A DNA stretch of 64,000 nucleotides, from contig NC_060237.1 in the NCBI RefSeq assembly GCF_021155775.2, positions 2,234,501-2,298,500 of the forward strand. Reading direction: 5' to 3'. This stretch comes from Neodiprion pinetum. Its lineage: Eukaryota > Arthropoda > Insecta > Hymenoptera > Diprionidae. A program made the translations under genes and the position numbers. Below are positions 1 to 11,890 of this stretch, piece after piece. Position 1 is the stretch's first letter. Each line of letters opens with the position of its first letter. A model generated the notes under the pieces. The model ran no database searches and had not been told where the DNA came from. It saw only the letters and a program-made list of their open reading frames with translations.

Positions 1-1207
1 ACATTCCAAGGGAAAAACAACACGTTGACGATGGAATAAAAATCAATTATCCTCGCAAGCGCGCGCAGAGGGGATTGCAGATATTTATATACCAAAATGA
101 TATTCTACCCGGTGATAAAATTCTTAGGCTGGTTTTTGTCGTAGACAAAAATAAAAAAAAAAATTAAAAAAAAAAAAAAAAACCAAAACGAAGACGAGCC
201 GTGTGTAGCAATACATACATCATACATACGTACTCAACGGTCCGAGTGACGTAATTTTTTGCGCATACGTGCGTGATGAACGGAAGAAAGGGGAGGCGAA
301 ATATGTTTTTTTTTTTTGTTAAAATCGGAGTAAAAAAAAAATGAAAAAAATAAAAACGAAACAGGCGAAGGTAAGAGCATAAACCAGCCTTGCGCCCGGC
401 TTGATAAACCGCGACAACAACGATCACACGCCGTCGCGCAACCAACCAAGCCTGCCTTACACCTACTATACCTACCTACGCATGTGATATTACGTATGCT
501 CGATGTCTCTACGCACGATATGAGAACCGCTGCCTTACCCACCGACATCATCCACACTGCATGAATGGAACGACTTCCAAGAAATGTACAGACCGATCCA
601 AAGATTTTCTTATTATGAAAAGAAGTGGACGAAATGTGTTTGTTGTAAGTGAGAAAAATTGTTACTTTTTTTAAGTAAATTTTATTTGCACTGTTTTGTC
701 CAGCGAAAACGGTTTACGAAATTTGATTATTATTATTATTTTTTGTTCCATCGTTTTTTTTTTTTTTTCAAGTACAAGCTTACTCGTAGTGTAATATTGT
801 GTGTAAAACTCGAGCACATCATTCAAATATCGGCATATATTCGATTTCCCCTAAACACGGAGATGAATAGAAAAACTTGAGAATATTGAAAAAATAAATT
901 GATCTACATCGACGTCACTTTGCACCGGATTAATTCGTAGATATATACCGTATTATATACTTGTGGGCAGTTTCTATAGTTGAAAAATAGACTGGACCAC
1001 GCGCTGGTTAATTAGAGAGAGAGAGAGATGAGAGACAGAAGGATAGTAAAAATAAAACGAAAGAAACGCCCCAACAGAAAATCCTCAAGGAGGAATGTAT
1101 TTTGAACGGGTTGTACGACCGGAAGTCTGCGAGTTGCTCGTCGAACGATGTAATATAATGAAAGTAATTTTTTTCACCCTTCATCGTTAAGTCTGCCGGT
1201 GAGGACG

Positions 1208-1304
1208 AGGATAATGATAATGATGATGATAACGATGATTATGATTATCATGACGATTGTGTGTATCGGGCAAAAAAAAATTATATATATATATATATAT
1301 ATAT
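1208..1304. repeat. Trinucleotide tract followed by (TA)n microsatellite
   Basis: An imperfect GAT/AAT trinucleotide run (about 1208-1254) is followed by a TA dinucleotide run of about 12 units at 1281-1304. Seen directly in the sequence. Confidence 0.85.
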
Positions 1305-1902
1305 GTATGGTGTGCCGTAATAAGTTTTTCCAACAGCAAATACCATAAAGTTGAATCGTGTTAATATATACTTCATAAATGAAAATAAAAGTGATAACGA
1401 AGAGGAATTTTAAATAACCGCGACTTTTCGTAATCACTATATCTGATTATTTCGTTCTCTTTCTTATTGTTAGTGAGGAAATTGTGCAGTAATTTACAAA
1501 CAATCTGACACGATGCATTACTCCGCGCGTTTCACTGCGATTTCCACAAACGACGAATTTTCATTCACATTCGTTGCGACAGATATTTTAACTGGTTTCT
1601 TATTTCGATGTCCGATAAATTACACGACCAGCAAGGAATGAGGTTTAGAACAAGAAGTAAAGGAATTGAAAGTATAAAAAGAAAAAAAAAAAAAAAAAGA
1701 AAAACATAAAATATGTATATCGCCTTTCCGCTGCCTAAAAATCCTCCGCCGTTATTGCGCAAGTCGACAAACCTCTTCTCCGCGATACCGCGCGAAATCC
1801 TGCAGCAGATACAGTGGTGCTGATGGAATGAAAAGAGAGAAAGAAATGAGCAAAGAAGCGAAAAAATGGAGAGAAAAAATACGATTATAAAAATAGAAGA
1901 GG

Positions 1903-1903
1903 G

Positions 1904-1937
<34 letters not shown>

Positions 1938-1946
1938 GAGAGAGAA
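1903..1946. repeat. (GA)n microsatellite
   Basis: About 22 GA units with one interruption. Seen directly. Confidence 0.9.
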
Positions 1947-2557
1947 GAAGGAGAAAAGAAAAAGCGAGGAAAGGTCGGATTTATCGCCAACAGACGGAGG
2001 GTGGAGACGTGCAGGCGGAGGTAAAACCAACGCCGCGATATTGTGTTCCCTACGTTACGAATTACGTAACAATTTGCACTAAATTGAAACTAAAATATCT
2101 CTGCTCCGAAAACAGACAACTCATCATTTCAAATTTACCAAAGTTGAGCGAAACAAGTTTCCCTATCTACATATCTCGATTCCCATGGTTCCTTTTCTTC
2201 TCTTACATTCAAGGTATACTCTGGAATTAATCATTGACGTCAAAAATGTATCATACATAATAACGAGATCTGGACTGGTCGCGAATTATCGTTCGTGAAT
2301 GTATCAAATACAATACTTATGCGTGCAAGCGTATGTGCAAACATATATGTATATGTATACGCAATGCAAAAGAGTCGTTGGTTAGTTGTGTGGTAACGAT
2401 ACTCCATGGAATCCAGTTACATTTGGAACCAGTTGCTCCTACTAACTCGACGCAGTGCGAATATTAATGGCGATTATTTCGCGACTGTTGGCCAAAGTCG
2501 CGTCTGCGGTATCGTATAAAGCTAGTAGACCAGAGCCAGGTAAATGGATAGATGGGT

Positions 2558-2596
2558 AGTAGGTAGGTAGGTAGGTAGGTAGGTAGGTAGGTAGGT
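2558..2596. repeat. (GGTA)n tetranucleotide microsatellite
   Basis: About nine near-perfect units of the tetranucleotide GTAG. Open frames across it are artefacts that read as runs of LPTY. Confidence 0.9.
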
Positions 2597-2935
2597 TGTT
2601 TCGAGGAGCCGTTGACCCAAAGCACGATGACACGCGATATTTTGTGTTGGTATTCTCCTTCTTTTGTTTCGCACGTGTCGTCCCAAAAGTTTGTCCAGCT
2701 TATATACCGTAAATTAAACACGTTATACGCATACGCTAATCTATGAACGAAGATTCCAATTACGTCATCAATTACAATGGTTGCGACTGTGCATATCTAT
2801 GTGTACTTGTGAATACCTATTGGTATAACGTAACTAGAGAATTGGTTGAAAAATCGTTATTTGACAAAATTAAAGAAAAATGTATATTCGCCGGGAGCGT
2901 AATTGCAGAAAGGCGTGAGAGATCGATCCTCGGAA

Positions 2936-2938
<3 letters not shown>

Positions 2939-2983
<45 letters not shown>

Positions 2984-2992
2984 CTCTCTTTC
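2939..2992. repeat. (TC)n microsatellite
   Basis: About 20 uninterrupted TC units, then a short degenerate tail. Seen directly. Confidence 0.9.
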
Positions 2993-4989
2993 TCTGACCA
3001 ATTGAGACGCGAGTTTCATTCATCAAAAACGCGATCGTCGGCGAGGCGTCGAATTTAAAGTATGCCGATAAAGCACGTCGTGCGAATCGCACGCGAAGCA
3101 ATAAATGTGCATGCATACAATGATCATTACAGCCACACGTCGTGGCCGTGAATGCGTGGCCCCCTCGCTGGATCATCGTCGCGTTCGAAAGAACGACACC
3201 TACAACCGTAACCGTCACAGTATCTACGAATTAACATGTAGAAGTAGATAACCGCGCAAAGCGAACTAAGACTCGATTAGAAGAAAATAGAGAGGAAAGA
3301 AAAAATCAAACAAGGGAAAAAAGAAAAATCCTATACGAAACGAAACGTGCAAGAGCCTGCATTGAAGAAAAAGAGAAGCGAGTAAGTGAGAACGAGAGGA
3401 GCTAACGCAAAAGGGAAAAAACTCAACGGCGACGAAACAAAAAAGAAACAAAGTTCAAGGCTATTTTTAGCACTTCCTATCGGTAAGCACAGAGCGGAAA
3501 GTTACAGTGAAGTGCCGGCTACGATACCGTCTCATTTCTACTAGCGGCACAATGAGCTTACGATCATCGTTCCGAGTACTACAATATAATGCCTGCGTCC
3601 CGCGAGCAGCAGCGCCGGTTCTTTATTCCTTACCCAAATTTTTTCGCCCAATCTTGCTCGCCTCACTTTCCATCTCTTTTCAACCCGGCCTGCAATTAGG
3701 CGAGATCTTCGGCGAGTCGAGCGATCGGAGTGTCGCGCACCGTGACCTCTGCTCCTCGACGAGAAGGCGATTAATCAATTTCTGCTTGCAAGTATTTAAT
3801 CGCCGAGTCGTCGCTCATCTTCAGCTCGGATTCGTGATAGATTCGGTGATTCGTTGTAGTCACGTGTTATTATTCCGTGTGCCCCTTGCAACCTTGGATG
3901 CTTGCTCAGCTCTCGGCCAGCCACGCGGAGCGAATAAACTCCGGCAGCGAATCTAACCGACTTCCACGAACCGCTCTTGTCCCCCCGGAGTACTATGACT
4001 AGATATGCGACGGCGAAAATCGCGCACACACGCACACACACCCACGACACGCGCAAGCAAAGATGCACTTGGGCGAACCGACGCCTCGACTGATCGGATG
4101 TCCGGGACATTGGCGATAATAAAAATCGCGAATCCACCCCGTGTCTCTTAGTTAGACCGATGTATTTACTACTCTACTGCAGAAATCGCGAGAACCTTCG
4201 ATCGGAGAGAAAATTTTCCGACGCGAACGAATTTGAACGAGAAAAAATGAGCATCAAACATTTGCATGGCATCGCGAAGCCAACTTCAGGGTGCAACATG
4301 TTGAACAGTTTGCGATGGCCTTGATTTAATTGAATTCTAAAAACTAGGGACGAAACGTTTGTTTCCATCATCGATGAGGAACTAGGTAGCATGAATATTT
4401 ATACTCACGAATTCCGATCGGTGCTCTCTGTCTGGGTCTGAATGAGAGGTGCATCATCATATTCTCTACGGCGTGTGCTCTCCACAGAGGAATGGACGCC
4501 GTTCGTTATTTATGCGTTTTAAATGAATACTTTCTCTGTTGTTAAAAGCTGTAAGGGTAAAAGCCCCGAGAAACACTCGCCGTGCCGGCCAACGGCTTCG
4601 GAAACGGGCAGAAGTCGGGAGGGGGAAGCAAAACGCGGAAAGATACACGCGACGCCATCTTCGGAAAACAACTGAACTCGAAACCTTCGATCTTCAACCG
4701 ACCGCGTGCGGTGCGATGCTGCCAATCCAACAAAATCAAAACTAGACGTGCCAGCTTCAAATATGCGTTTCACGTTTTGTCGTTATATGCGACTTTGAGT
4801 CTGCCGACAACACTGGCGACAAACTTCGCTGAAGTCGACGCACTAAATGTGAATTGTTGTTTCGAGTCAGCGTCACTGGTTGAGGAGGTTAAAAGACCTA
4901 CATAGGTGTACTGAAATCGATGGCAGTGATTAAAGGAGCTTGAAAATAGAATTAACTTTTAACAAAACTCCAGAGAAAACTCCTTCAAG

Positions 4990-6145
4990 ATGTCTGAGCG
5001 TAAAGTGTTGAACGTAAGTACCGCAGGTCGGCTATAACCATACAACTTATATCCTAACCTGGCTGTAAATCTGATCTGAGCTAACCACAGAATAATTATA
5101 CATTTGTAGAAATACTACCCCCCGGATTTCGATCCGTCAAAAATCCCGCGTATGAAATTGGCCCGCAATCGTCAGTACACAGTGCGTTTGATGGCACCGT
5201 TTAACATGAGGTGTAAGACGTGTGGCGAGTACATATATAAGGGTAAGAAATTCAACGCGCGAAAAGAGGATGTCGAGGGTGACGATTACCTCGGCATAAG
5301 GATATACAGATTTTACATAAAGTGTACCAGGTGTCTTCAGGAAATTTCGTTCAAGACGGACCCAAAGAATACGGATTATGAAATCGAGGCAGGAGCGACG
5401 CGGAATTTTATGGCGTTGAAGCTGGCCGAGGAGCAAGCGCAACGTGAGGAAGATGAGGAGAAAGAGGAGGAGGCGACCAACCCCATGAAACTCTTAGAGA
5501 AAAGAACTCAACAATCTAAGCAGGAGTTAGAGCTTCTTGAGTCTCTCGAAGAGCTGAAAGATCTTAATAGAAGGCAACAAACCATTGATTATGATCAAAT
5601 GCTGGAGCAGTACGACACTATCTCAGCTAGACAAAGAACTGTCAAGGAGCAGGAGGAGATGGACGAGCAATTAGTAAAGTCTATATTCGGTAAAAAAGAA
5701 TCGACCAGCAAGGTTGTCATTGAGGAAGAGATAGTTGAGTTGAATGACGAGCCAGAAAAGAAAAAGCCCAGAGTAGAATCGACCGAAGATGGCAGAACAG
5801 CCAAGAGTTCAGAATCAACATTAGCGGTAAGTCAGGCACTTTTCATGATGAAAGTGATCAAGGTCCCAAGATATGAAACGTCAAGATTTAAACTTGTATT
5901 TTATCAATTAGGAGAAACCTGCCACTTCTGCGTCAACTTGGAATCGCAGTGTTGGAGGTATTTCAAGTAAACCAAACTTCACAGGACTGGTTAAACGGAA
6001 AACCGTAAACTTGGGAATTGTGCCTCGCTCAACTCTAAAAGAGGAGACCACAGCAAAGTCGGATATTCCAGAGGCCAAGCCATCGTGTGCTGGCCTATCC
6101 CTACTAGGCGCATATTCTAGTGGAAGTGACAATGACAGTGGTTGA
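4990..6145 (+). CDS. Yju2: Splicing factor YJU2 (CCDC94 family)
   Basis: Three coding exons, 4990-5013, 5110-5826 and 5912-6145, join in phase to give 324 residues, close to the ~323 of the human protein. The start is fixed by the conserved N-terminus MSERKVLNKYYPPDFDP, whose first eight residues form exon 1 alone. YJU2 is a spliceosomal step-one factor that joins with the Prp19-related complex and promotes branching. Visible features are the conserved N-terminal core with two CxxC pairs (Cys43/Cys46 in MRCKTCGEYIYKG, and a second pair in KCTRCLQEI around residue 80) expected to bind zinc, an acidic coiled-coil middle (about residues 110-200), a low-complexity tail, and the typical C-terminus LSLLGAYSSGSDNDSG. 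It is convergent with the coiled-coil gene to the right. The family assignment is firm; the function is taken from the family. Confidence 0.96.
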
Positions 6146-6267
6146 CCTTTATTCAATTAGTGCCAGACTGTAATAATAAAAATGATCTAGGTATGTATAT
6201 GTAATATAATTCTATTGTACAAAAAAAATTGAATGAAAAAATCACCTGACCACGTCTTGAGTATATA

Positions 6268-6273
6268 AATAAA
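6268..6273 (+). other. Poly(A) signal of YJU2
   Basis: AATAAA lies 122 bp after the YJU2 stop codon in AT-rich DNA, a normal position for 3' end formation. Confidence 0.6.
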
Positions 6274-7335
6274 CGTGCTGTACAAATAATATAATATATT
6301 TATTTTCTATATTGTATATTCATAAAAATAATTATAATCTCATACACACGTCTGTTTGTTTTTGTTTCTTTTTTTTTTCATATATAAACGATTTCATTGA
6401 TCATGATTTATACTATGTGACGATCTTTCAATTGTATGCGTTAGCTACAAATAGCGAATTTTAATATTAAAAGTATTACAAAAGAAAAATTCCTCTTGGA
6501 AATTGATAAAATTTCGAGACCCACTGGCATTTTGCTATTGATTACCGCACCTGTTACAGCCCTAGTATTCTATAAACGGTTGATATTAACAAGTTAAATT
6601 GAAAACGCGAATGTAATAAAAAAAAAAAGTTACAGCCTACACCGGACTGACATTCACACATTGAATGCTTCGTGTATATGCGTATAAAAAGCAAAAGAAA
6701 AAACACGAAAACGGTATACGTATAATATACGGAAAACAAAGTATAACGCGAGTGAAAACGTTCCTCGCATACAAAATTACAACTATAAATGACTACATAA
6801 TATTACATGTATTACAGGCACCATTCAATAATCATAGGTATGTTTTATATTATGATCGTTCCTGCAGGGCGATGATCAGAAAATTCCTTACATGAAGGTG
6901 AACCCAGTACTCCTAAAACACAAAAGATCAACAGGGAGTCATGAGTGGCGGTGAGCTATTGTTTCAGCTATTGATGGGTCTGTTTAAAAGGCCAGGCACT
7001 CTGTAAGGAATTTTAAGATCATGCACCACATACTGACCAGCGTTTAACTACGGCGGCTGGGAGTACCCAGCCTGTTAAACCAGACCCCTTGGGAACCGAC
7101 CGCAGTAGTTTCTTTGTTGCATGCTAAACCTAAGCTTAATTTAAAATTTAAACAATTATTTACTCCCAGCGATGTAGTTCAATTTCCGGAACGAAGAATA
7201 GAAAGAAAAGAAACTAAGAATGTCGATTTGATTAACATTATAAATTTTTTTCTTCCGATATTAGGGTCATGGAATTTTTGAAATCATCAAAATCGGACCG
7301 ATTCACGTGAGCAAGGATTTGAAATGAAGAAACCG
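6274..7335. other. Convergent intergenic/3'-UTR stretch between YJU2 and the coiled-coil gene
   Basis: No open frame here resembles a protein. The stretch is very AT-rich except for about 6890-7130, which is less AT-biased and contains a stem-loop (annotated separately). It probably holds the 3' UTR of the leftward gene that ends at 7336. Confidence 0.5.
7042..7080. other. Stem-loop in 3'-flanking DNA
   Basis: A perfect 7-bp stem GGCTGGG/CCCAGCC with a 4-nt loop is enclosed by a second complementary pair, GTTTAAC/GTTAAAC, separated by a 6-nt and a 1-nt bulge. It could be a structured 3'-UTR element of the leftward coiled-coil gene or a relic of a repeat. The base pairing is seen; any function is conjecture. 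Confidence 0.45.
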
Positions 7336-10300
7336 TTACGCCGTGTACTGGCGGACGCGAATCAAGGGAGACGTCCTCGTGGGTGTATCCTGTTCGATCC
7401 AGATAGAGGAGCCAATTTCGTACCCGGTATTGCGTCTGGACAATTCCCCGTTCAAAAGTGCGCGCGAATGCTTAACAAATTCGTGTTTGGAATTCGTCTG
7501 AGCCGACCGTTTGTCATCTGACGCGGACGGCTGCATCAGCCAATTGTAAAGGTCCTCGCGTATTTCGGTACTGTTTCGCACGGGGCTTCCCCTCAGGGAC
7601 CTGGATACGCGCCGGGGAATCCTGTGCGGGCCTCGCGCCCTCTCGATTTCAAGGGCGCGGATGATGTCGTTCAGTTTCTGTACCGACGGGGATTCCCCGC
7701 AGGGATTCGACCTTGCCAACTTTTCCCCACCGCTTGCCGATTTCGCCCGCGGCGACGGATTCCGCGAGCGGATCGGACGCGGTCCCGGCAACCTCGGCAG
7801 CACCGGAATCGGCGAGGAGGATCGAGAATTCGGGGACCGGGTTATCCGTGGCTCGACGTACCGACGGTCCCGGTTTCTCTCGTGCAACTCGAGCCGCAGC
7901 TGGGCGACCTCCTTCTCCAGCTTGGTTCGCGTCGCCTGGGAACGATCGTTCTCGTCCTCCATTTGGCGCACCATCTTCTCCAACCTCGTCAGCTGCTTCT
8001 GCTTGCTTTCCAGGCTGGTGTAAAGAGCCTGCAGGTCCTCCGCCTTCGCCGCGATCTGCTTGTTCACCTGGACAAAAAACGCCATTGATGAGTGAACAAA
8101 CTGGAATATTTGGATTCTTACAACTGCAGGATTGAAGTCCTATCGCCGCTACCGTTTCTCATCTGATTCAGAAACGAAGGAGTGCTCACCAGACAATTGA
8201 TGGTCTCAGGGTCCAGCTGGTTCTGGTGTTCTTGGGCTCCGTTCTCCGAACCGTTTTTTCCCTGGCCCTTGAGGATCCCGATGAGCTCGTCTCTGACCTT
8301 CAGGACCTTGCTCTGTTCCCTCATAATCCTGTCCCGTTGCTCGACCTCCAGCTGTTTCCGGATCAGCTTGGTTTCAAGCTCCTCGTTGCAACGCTGAACT
8401 TCAGCCAAGGTCGATCGAAGGTCGGACAGCTGCTGATGCAGCTCGACGGTGTGCGCCGCCCATCCCGACTTACCAGCCTCCTTTGACTGGGTGTGTAGTC
8501 GGCCCTGCAGCTCGGACAACTGCCTTTCAACGTTTTCACTCTTCTCAAGTCTGGTAATTAGGACCCAAAATGAGAGAGAGAGAGAGAGAGGATATAATCA
8601 ACAAGAAACTGGAAGTAGCAATCGGCAGAGCGCTAAAGGAACTCACGCGATCTTCAATCTTTTCTGGATCTCCGTTCTCTCTGAGTTGGCTTTCTGAAGC
8701 TCTTCGCTTTTCGTTACCAACTCTGCGGCTAGCTTGTCCTTCACACTTGCCGGATCCTCTTGGTTCTGTTAATATGGGAATTAATAGCAAACCGCAAAAA
8801 GGCAACAGATATTATCAGGTCTTGGTCCTCATGAAACACTTCGTCGATTGTGAAATTTTTCAATTTTTCAGCCGCACAATTTTTGGCTATTCAGCGGATC
8901 GACTTTGGTGCCTTTGAAAATGACAAAATTTAAAGGAAAACACCGAAAACATAAGACAGGAACGGGTACGAACCGCTGCCTGCTGAAGAACTGCGATGAT
9001 ATCTTCCTTCTCACGTTGGATCTGGAGCAGCTTGTCCTCCTGGGCGGCCAAAGCGGTTCGAGTATCCTGCAGCTCGTTCCAGAGTTGAAGTTCATTTTCG
9101 GTGTGTATGCCGTTCACTGCACAGAGTATTGAAGGATAAAAAGCAAGAATTCGGACTCAGCTATCCTCACGATCAGCGTGAGCGTACCTGGCTTGACGGT
9201 AAAGTCTTTGGTGTTCTCTGCAAGGTCGCAAAGCTGCTGACTCTTCTCTTCGAGTTTGGTGCACCGTTCGGTCAGCTCGAAGATCTTTTCCTCGGCTCGG
9301 GACCTGCGTATTTGGACAAAAATTAATGCACAGATTTCAGATTCACAGTCAACGCCTCGGAGATAAATTTTCTGAGCCGTTTCAAAGACGCACCTGGCTT
9401 CCTTCTCCACGGTGAGTTCTTTCTCAGTGTCCTCGAGCTGTTTCGAGAGTCTCTTGATGGTCTCACTGGACTCTGCCTCTTTCTGGTCGATTTTCTTTTT
9501 CAGTTCATTGACCCTGATCAAGACACATCCGCCGATTAGTGGGATTGCAAATTCGGTAGTAACATAGAAAACAACCGTGATTCGAGACTGTCTCGCTGCT
9601 TCTCGGTCTTCGCAACGAGGCTCTCGCTGTTCTTGATCGCCTTGTGCATGTCCTTGGTGCGGGCCTCGAGGGCGGCCTCCTTCTGCTTCACCTGGTTATC
9701 GAGGGACTTGATGCTGCCCTGTAGCTGCTGGATCTTGGCCTCGTTGGAGTTCGCGTGGCTCTCGAGCTCGCGTATCTTCGTCCTGGCCTTCTGAAGCTGC
9801 GCCTCAACCGCGCTCTTTCGCTCCTTGATCTGGGCGACCTTCTCCCTCTCATCGTCAAGTTTCTTGACAGCCGAGCTCAGCTTCTCCCTGAGTTCCCTGA
9901 CCAGCCCCTCGCCCGAGTTCGCGAAAAGCTCCAAGGTCTTCTTCACGAGCTCGCCGATCATGTCACGCTGCCTCGAAGTCGCTTCCTCGAGTCGCTTCTG
10001 CAGTTCCCCGACCTCCTCGATTTCGTGACTCTCGAGCTGCTTGGCCATCTCCGGGTCAACCTTGGCGTTGTTGCCCGTTCTGAATTCGGCCAGCAACCCG
10101 ATCATATCGGTCCGTTTGTTCAGCGCCTCCCGACACACGTCGCCGCTCAAGCCGGCCAAATCGTTCAGCTTTTCTTCGAACGTCGCCGCGAAGTCGTTCG
10201 CCACCAAGGACGTCAACGTGCAGTGATAAAGCAGCCGTTCGCCAGACTCGCCGTCCCAGAAGCTCGACGTTTCTCGGAGGGCGTCGTTCTTGAGCTGCAC

Positions 10301-11890
10301 CTTCTCTATCCTTCCCGGATCCTTCAATCCTGCCGCGATCACCTTATCCCGGAGCTCGGAAACCTCCTCGTACAAGTCGAGGGCTTGTTTCTGGAAGAAG
10401 AGTGTAATCGTGACCACCGCGAGACGCTCTCTAATCTCATTGATCCCACCTGCTTGTCGGACAGTTCCTTCCTGAGGGACGTATACTTCTGTCTCTTCGT
10501 CGCGAAGTGATTCTCCAACTGCCGTTTCTGCAGAACCGTGCTCACCCCGGGCTTTGCTTTCGTCGTCGGCACGCTCGAGGAGAGTCCATTTTTTCCCAAC
10601 CCACGTCGCAGCCCCGTAAACGTCGGTAAAGCCGAGACTCGACTCCGGGGCGTTTGGTCCCCAGGATTCGACTGGGACGATGCATCCTCTGAGTTCGTCG
10701 GCTTGATCGGTGCCACTTCCCGACCCTGCTGCACAATACCGGAAATCCGAACACTCTGAAATAGAATTTAACGAGGAGCTATCCGACGCCGAACAGCAAA
10801 ACGAATTATGACCTTTCCCGGGTAATCGATTCCCCCGGTTTTCTGATGGCCCGCGAAACGGCGCATCAGACCTCGGAAAATGCCCATTCATCATTTTGCA
10901 ATTCGACGTTCGACTGCCCTCAAAACGCCAAAGTACATCGTTAAACTGGCATCACTGGTTCAACCTTTTCAGTCATAGAGCCCACCATAGTGGCACCCTT
11001 TTTTTTGTACTTTCTTCTATAGTCCATGCAAAATCCTGAGTTATTTTTGCATTTGCAGGTAAAAAAATACCTAAACTTTGGAATGATGAGGATTTTTTGT
11101 GAATCTGTAATTTTTTACAATTGTTATAAGTAAACATATGGATAAAAAGTTATTTTCGTAAATGTAATTCGTTAGCGGAGAAATTTGATGATAAACGTAT
11201 ACTGAAAAGGTTTGGAATTCATTTGTTGACAAACAAAGATCTCAGAATGAAAGGATAATTTTTACCCTCCTTCGGGGTGCATATAGATAGAATTGGGAGT
11301 TGCACTTACTCTCGGCCCATAATTGTATTGTCTCAAAGTAAATATTCACATAAATCTGATTCAAGAATACTATCTAAAACAATATTGATACTTCACTCTG
11401 TTTTCCCCCCCATTCAAGGGCTCGTTTTTAGTTCTAATAAATTTTTGACGTGTAATTCGCATTCAACGTCGAATAACACATATAAGAAAACGTATAATTC
11501 CACTTTCGTGCAAAAAAAAAAAAAAAAAACTGAATCGACTGAGCGGAAGGAATAAACGTCGGACTCACGTCCGAGGACGATTTGGGACATGTCGCCTGCT
11601 GCTGAGTGGTGATCGGCGATTTCGGTCCGAGGGTGGGTGTCGAGCCCCTTGGGATTACCGATTTCGATCCTTTTCCACCGAGGCGAGTTATCGAGGCGCT
11701 CGCTGTTCTGGCTGAAACGAACACGTGTCTTTGCAGAGGAGATTGATGCCCGACATCGGCTTCTTATTAGATCCACGAGGTATGCGTGATACGACGAAAC
11801 AGGTTGGTCAGGCGGATAACGAAGGAATTACTTACTCGTAGACTCGGTTCGCTGGGAGGTCGATTTTCCCGCGGCTGAAGTCGTCGACAT
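7336..11890 (-). CDS. Large coiled-coil protein of unknown function
   Basis: Ten exons on the minus strand join with consistent phase: 11836-11890, 11569-11711, 10450-10755, 9576-10390, 9394-9513, 9188-9303, 8974-9116, 8647-8765, 8190-8550 and 7336-8067, giving 969 residues. The start MSTTSAAGKSTSQRTEST is the first ATG of the chain. Residues 1-150 are Ser/Thr/Pro-rich and basic (disordered). From about 150 (QKRQLENHFATKRQKYTSL) to about 820 the protein is almost continuous heptad coiled coil rich in E, K, Q and L. The tail is basic with SP/RS motifs (RSRNPSPRAKS). There is no signal peptide, membrane segment or motor domain. It resembles centrosomal, kinetochore or cytoskeletal scaffold proteins in general make-up, but I do not recognise the family. 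The 59-nt intron between exons 3 and 4 is very short. The exon at 9576 uses the weaker donor GTTGTT; its phase supports it. Confidence 0.85.

Larger units (their letters stand above)
1..4989. other. Intergenic or 5'-UTR-like stretch without a supportable gene
   Basis: No exon chain with splice sites and a recognisable protein could be built here on either strand. The stretch is AT-rich with A/T runs on the left, then carries several simple repeats (annotated separately). It becomes more GC-rich between about 3.5 and 4.9 kb, where open frames of 100-150 codons exist on both strands but look like nothing known. The GC-rich part could be promoter or 5' UTR of a leftward gene outside the window, or upstream DNA of YJU2; I cannot decide. 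Confidence 0.5.

Noticed and set aside
3507..3956. 149-codon plus-strand frame
   Set aside because: The translation resembles no known protein, overlaps a 113-codon frame on the other strand, and the DNA is GC-rich enough for chance frames.
4582..4905. 107-codon frame just upstream of YJU2 (MPANGFGNGQKS)
   Set aside because: No recognisable domain and several overlapping frames of similar length; more likely YJU2 upstream or UTR sequence.
7624..8135. Several plus-strand frames of 120-154 codons
   Set aside because: Antisense shadows of the last coiled-coil exon, rich in Arg, Pro and Ser as expected from GC-rich complementary DNA.
9755..10510. 251-codon plus-strand frame
   Set aside because: It is antisense to the coiled-coil exons; its Leu/Arg-rich translation is a mirror of the Glu/Lys/Gln codons on the real strand.
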